A stretch of 6,280 bases of DNA from Acidobacteriota bacterium. Lineage in GTDB: Bacteria > Acidobacteriota > Aminicenantia > UBA2199. The position numbers and the translations under genes are program-made. The notes beneath the pieces were generated by a model. It had not been told where the DNA came from. It saw only the letters and a list, made by a program, of their open reading frames with translations, and did no database searches. Of this stretch, positions 5,723 through 6,280 are shown piece by piece (position 1 is the stretch's first letter; every line of letters begins with the position of its first letter). Location of the stretch: positions 1 to 6,280 of the forward strand of contig JAKAGC010000248.1 in the NCBI GenBank assembly GCA_021817755.1, read 5' to 3'.

Positions 5723-6280
5723 ATGTCAGATATTGTTAATAAACTCTGGGGCTTTTGTAATACACTTCGCCATGATGGTATCGATTATGGCGATTATATC
5801 GAACAGTTAACCTATTTGCTTTTTTTAAAAATGGCCGATGAAAAAGGCATTGAAATTAATAAAAAGTACAATTGGGATAGTATTACCCCTTTATCCGGCA
5901 CCGAATTACTTGACCATTACAACGAAGTACTTCGCGCATTTCGAAGCGAACCCGGTATTCTCGGCGATATTTTCACCAAGGCCACTCCCAGGTTTAACAC
6001 ACCCGTAAATCTAAAAAAAATCGTTAATATGATCGATGAAGTCGAGTGGTCATCCCTCGATATCGATGTAAAGGGAGCCGCATTCGAAGGTCTCCTGGAA
6101 AAATCCGCAGCAGAGGGAAAGAAAGGCGCAGGCCAGTATTTTACCCCCCGTGTGCTGATTCGTTCTATCGTAAATGTCATGAAACCCGATCCCCGGAAAT
6201 CAAAAGATTTTTCAATTTGCGACCCTGCATGCGGTACTGCCGGGTTTTTAATGATGGCATACGAATGGCTTATGGAGGTT
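5723..6280 (+). CDS. hsdM: Type I DNA methyltransferase M subunit, N-terminal part (3' end off window)
   Basis: This is the first 186 codons of HsdM, still open at the right edge. HsdM is the N6-adenine methyltransferase subunit that, with HsdS, methylates host sites and forms the core to which HsdR binds. Residues 1 to about 125 match the helical HsdM N-terminal domain (MSDIVNKLWGFCNTLR..., YIEQLTYLLFLKMADE at 25-40). The AdoMet-dependent domain then starts with motif X GQYFTPR (137-143) and motif I DPACGTAGF (167-175), which binds S-adenosylmethionine. The catalytic NPP(F/Y) motif would lie beyond the window. The usual length is about 480-530 aa, so roughly a third is present. The start is supported by AAAAGGA 10 nt upstream. 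The gene stands in the same direction as hsdR, 44 bp downstream. An hsdS gene is expected further right but is not visible. Confidence 0.95.
   Translation, partial: MSDIVNKLWGFCNTLRHDGIDYGDYIEQLTYLLFLKMADEKGIEINKKYNWDSITPLSGTELLDHYNEVLRAFRSEPGILGDIFTKATPRFNTPVNLKKIVNMIDEVEWSSLDIDVKGAAFEGLLEKSAAEGKKGAGQYFTPRVLIRSIVNVMKPDPRKSKDFSICDPACGTAGFLMMAYEWLMEV

Noticed and set aside
5917..6180. 87-aa minus-strand ORF near the right edge
   Set aside because: It lies opposite the HsdM N-terminal coding sequence, which has clear family motifs; it is a shadow frame.

Overview
This is a bacterial chromosomal window. Coding regions have middling GC content and the spacers between them are strongly AT-rich. 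Shine-Dalgarno sites of the AAGGAG/AAAAGGA type and sigma-70-like promoters (TTGACT-17-TAAAAT, TTGAAA-17-CATAAT) can be read directly. Nothing in the sequence fixes the phylum. Strong SD sites and these promoters argue against a Bacteroidota-type expression apparatus; otherwise the taxon is open.

Left part (1-2217), ordinary metabolic and signalling genes: the 3' end of a NahK-like sugar kinase (phosphotransferase family) runs rightwards into the window. It overlaps tail-to-tail by 12 bp with a leftward wrbA (FMN-dependent NAD(P)H:quinone oxidoreductase). Upstream of wrbA on the same strand lies a stand-alone HDOD-domain protein. wrbA has its own good promoter, so the two leftward genes need not form an operon. 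The HDOD gene has an extended -10 element, followed by a perfect 7-bp inverted repeat that abuts its ribosome binding site.

Middle part (2218-2984), the divergent spacer between the HDOD gene and the restriction genes: about 280 bp of very AT-rich DNA, then a 42-bp tandem repeat array with six clear units and degenerate flanking units. The units alternate between two types, so the array is built from three 84-bp dimers. The unit length is a multiple of three, and both strands are partly open as 14-residue repeat peptides. Stops interrupt the frame on each strand, and neither is a secure gene. The array ends about 75 bp before a clear rightward promoter.

Right part (2985-6280), a type I restriction-modification locus: hsdR (complete, 897 aa from the preferred start) then hsdM (first 186 codons; continues off the edge), 44 bp apart on the same strand. 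They should share the promoter at 2910-2938. The specificity gene hsdS is not in the window and would be expected further downstream. HsdR supplies the nuclease and translocase, and HsdM the adenine methylase. No mobile-element gene, tRNA, rRNA or CRISPR array was seen. The main unexplained item is the 84-bp-dimer repeat array placed directly upstream of the restriction operon.
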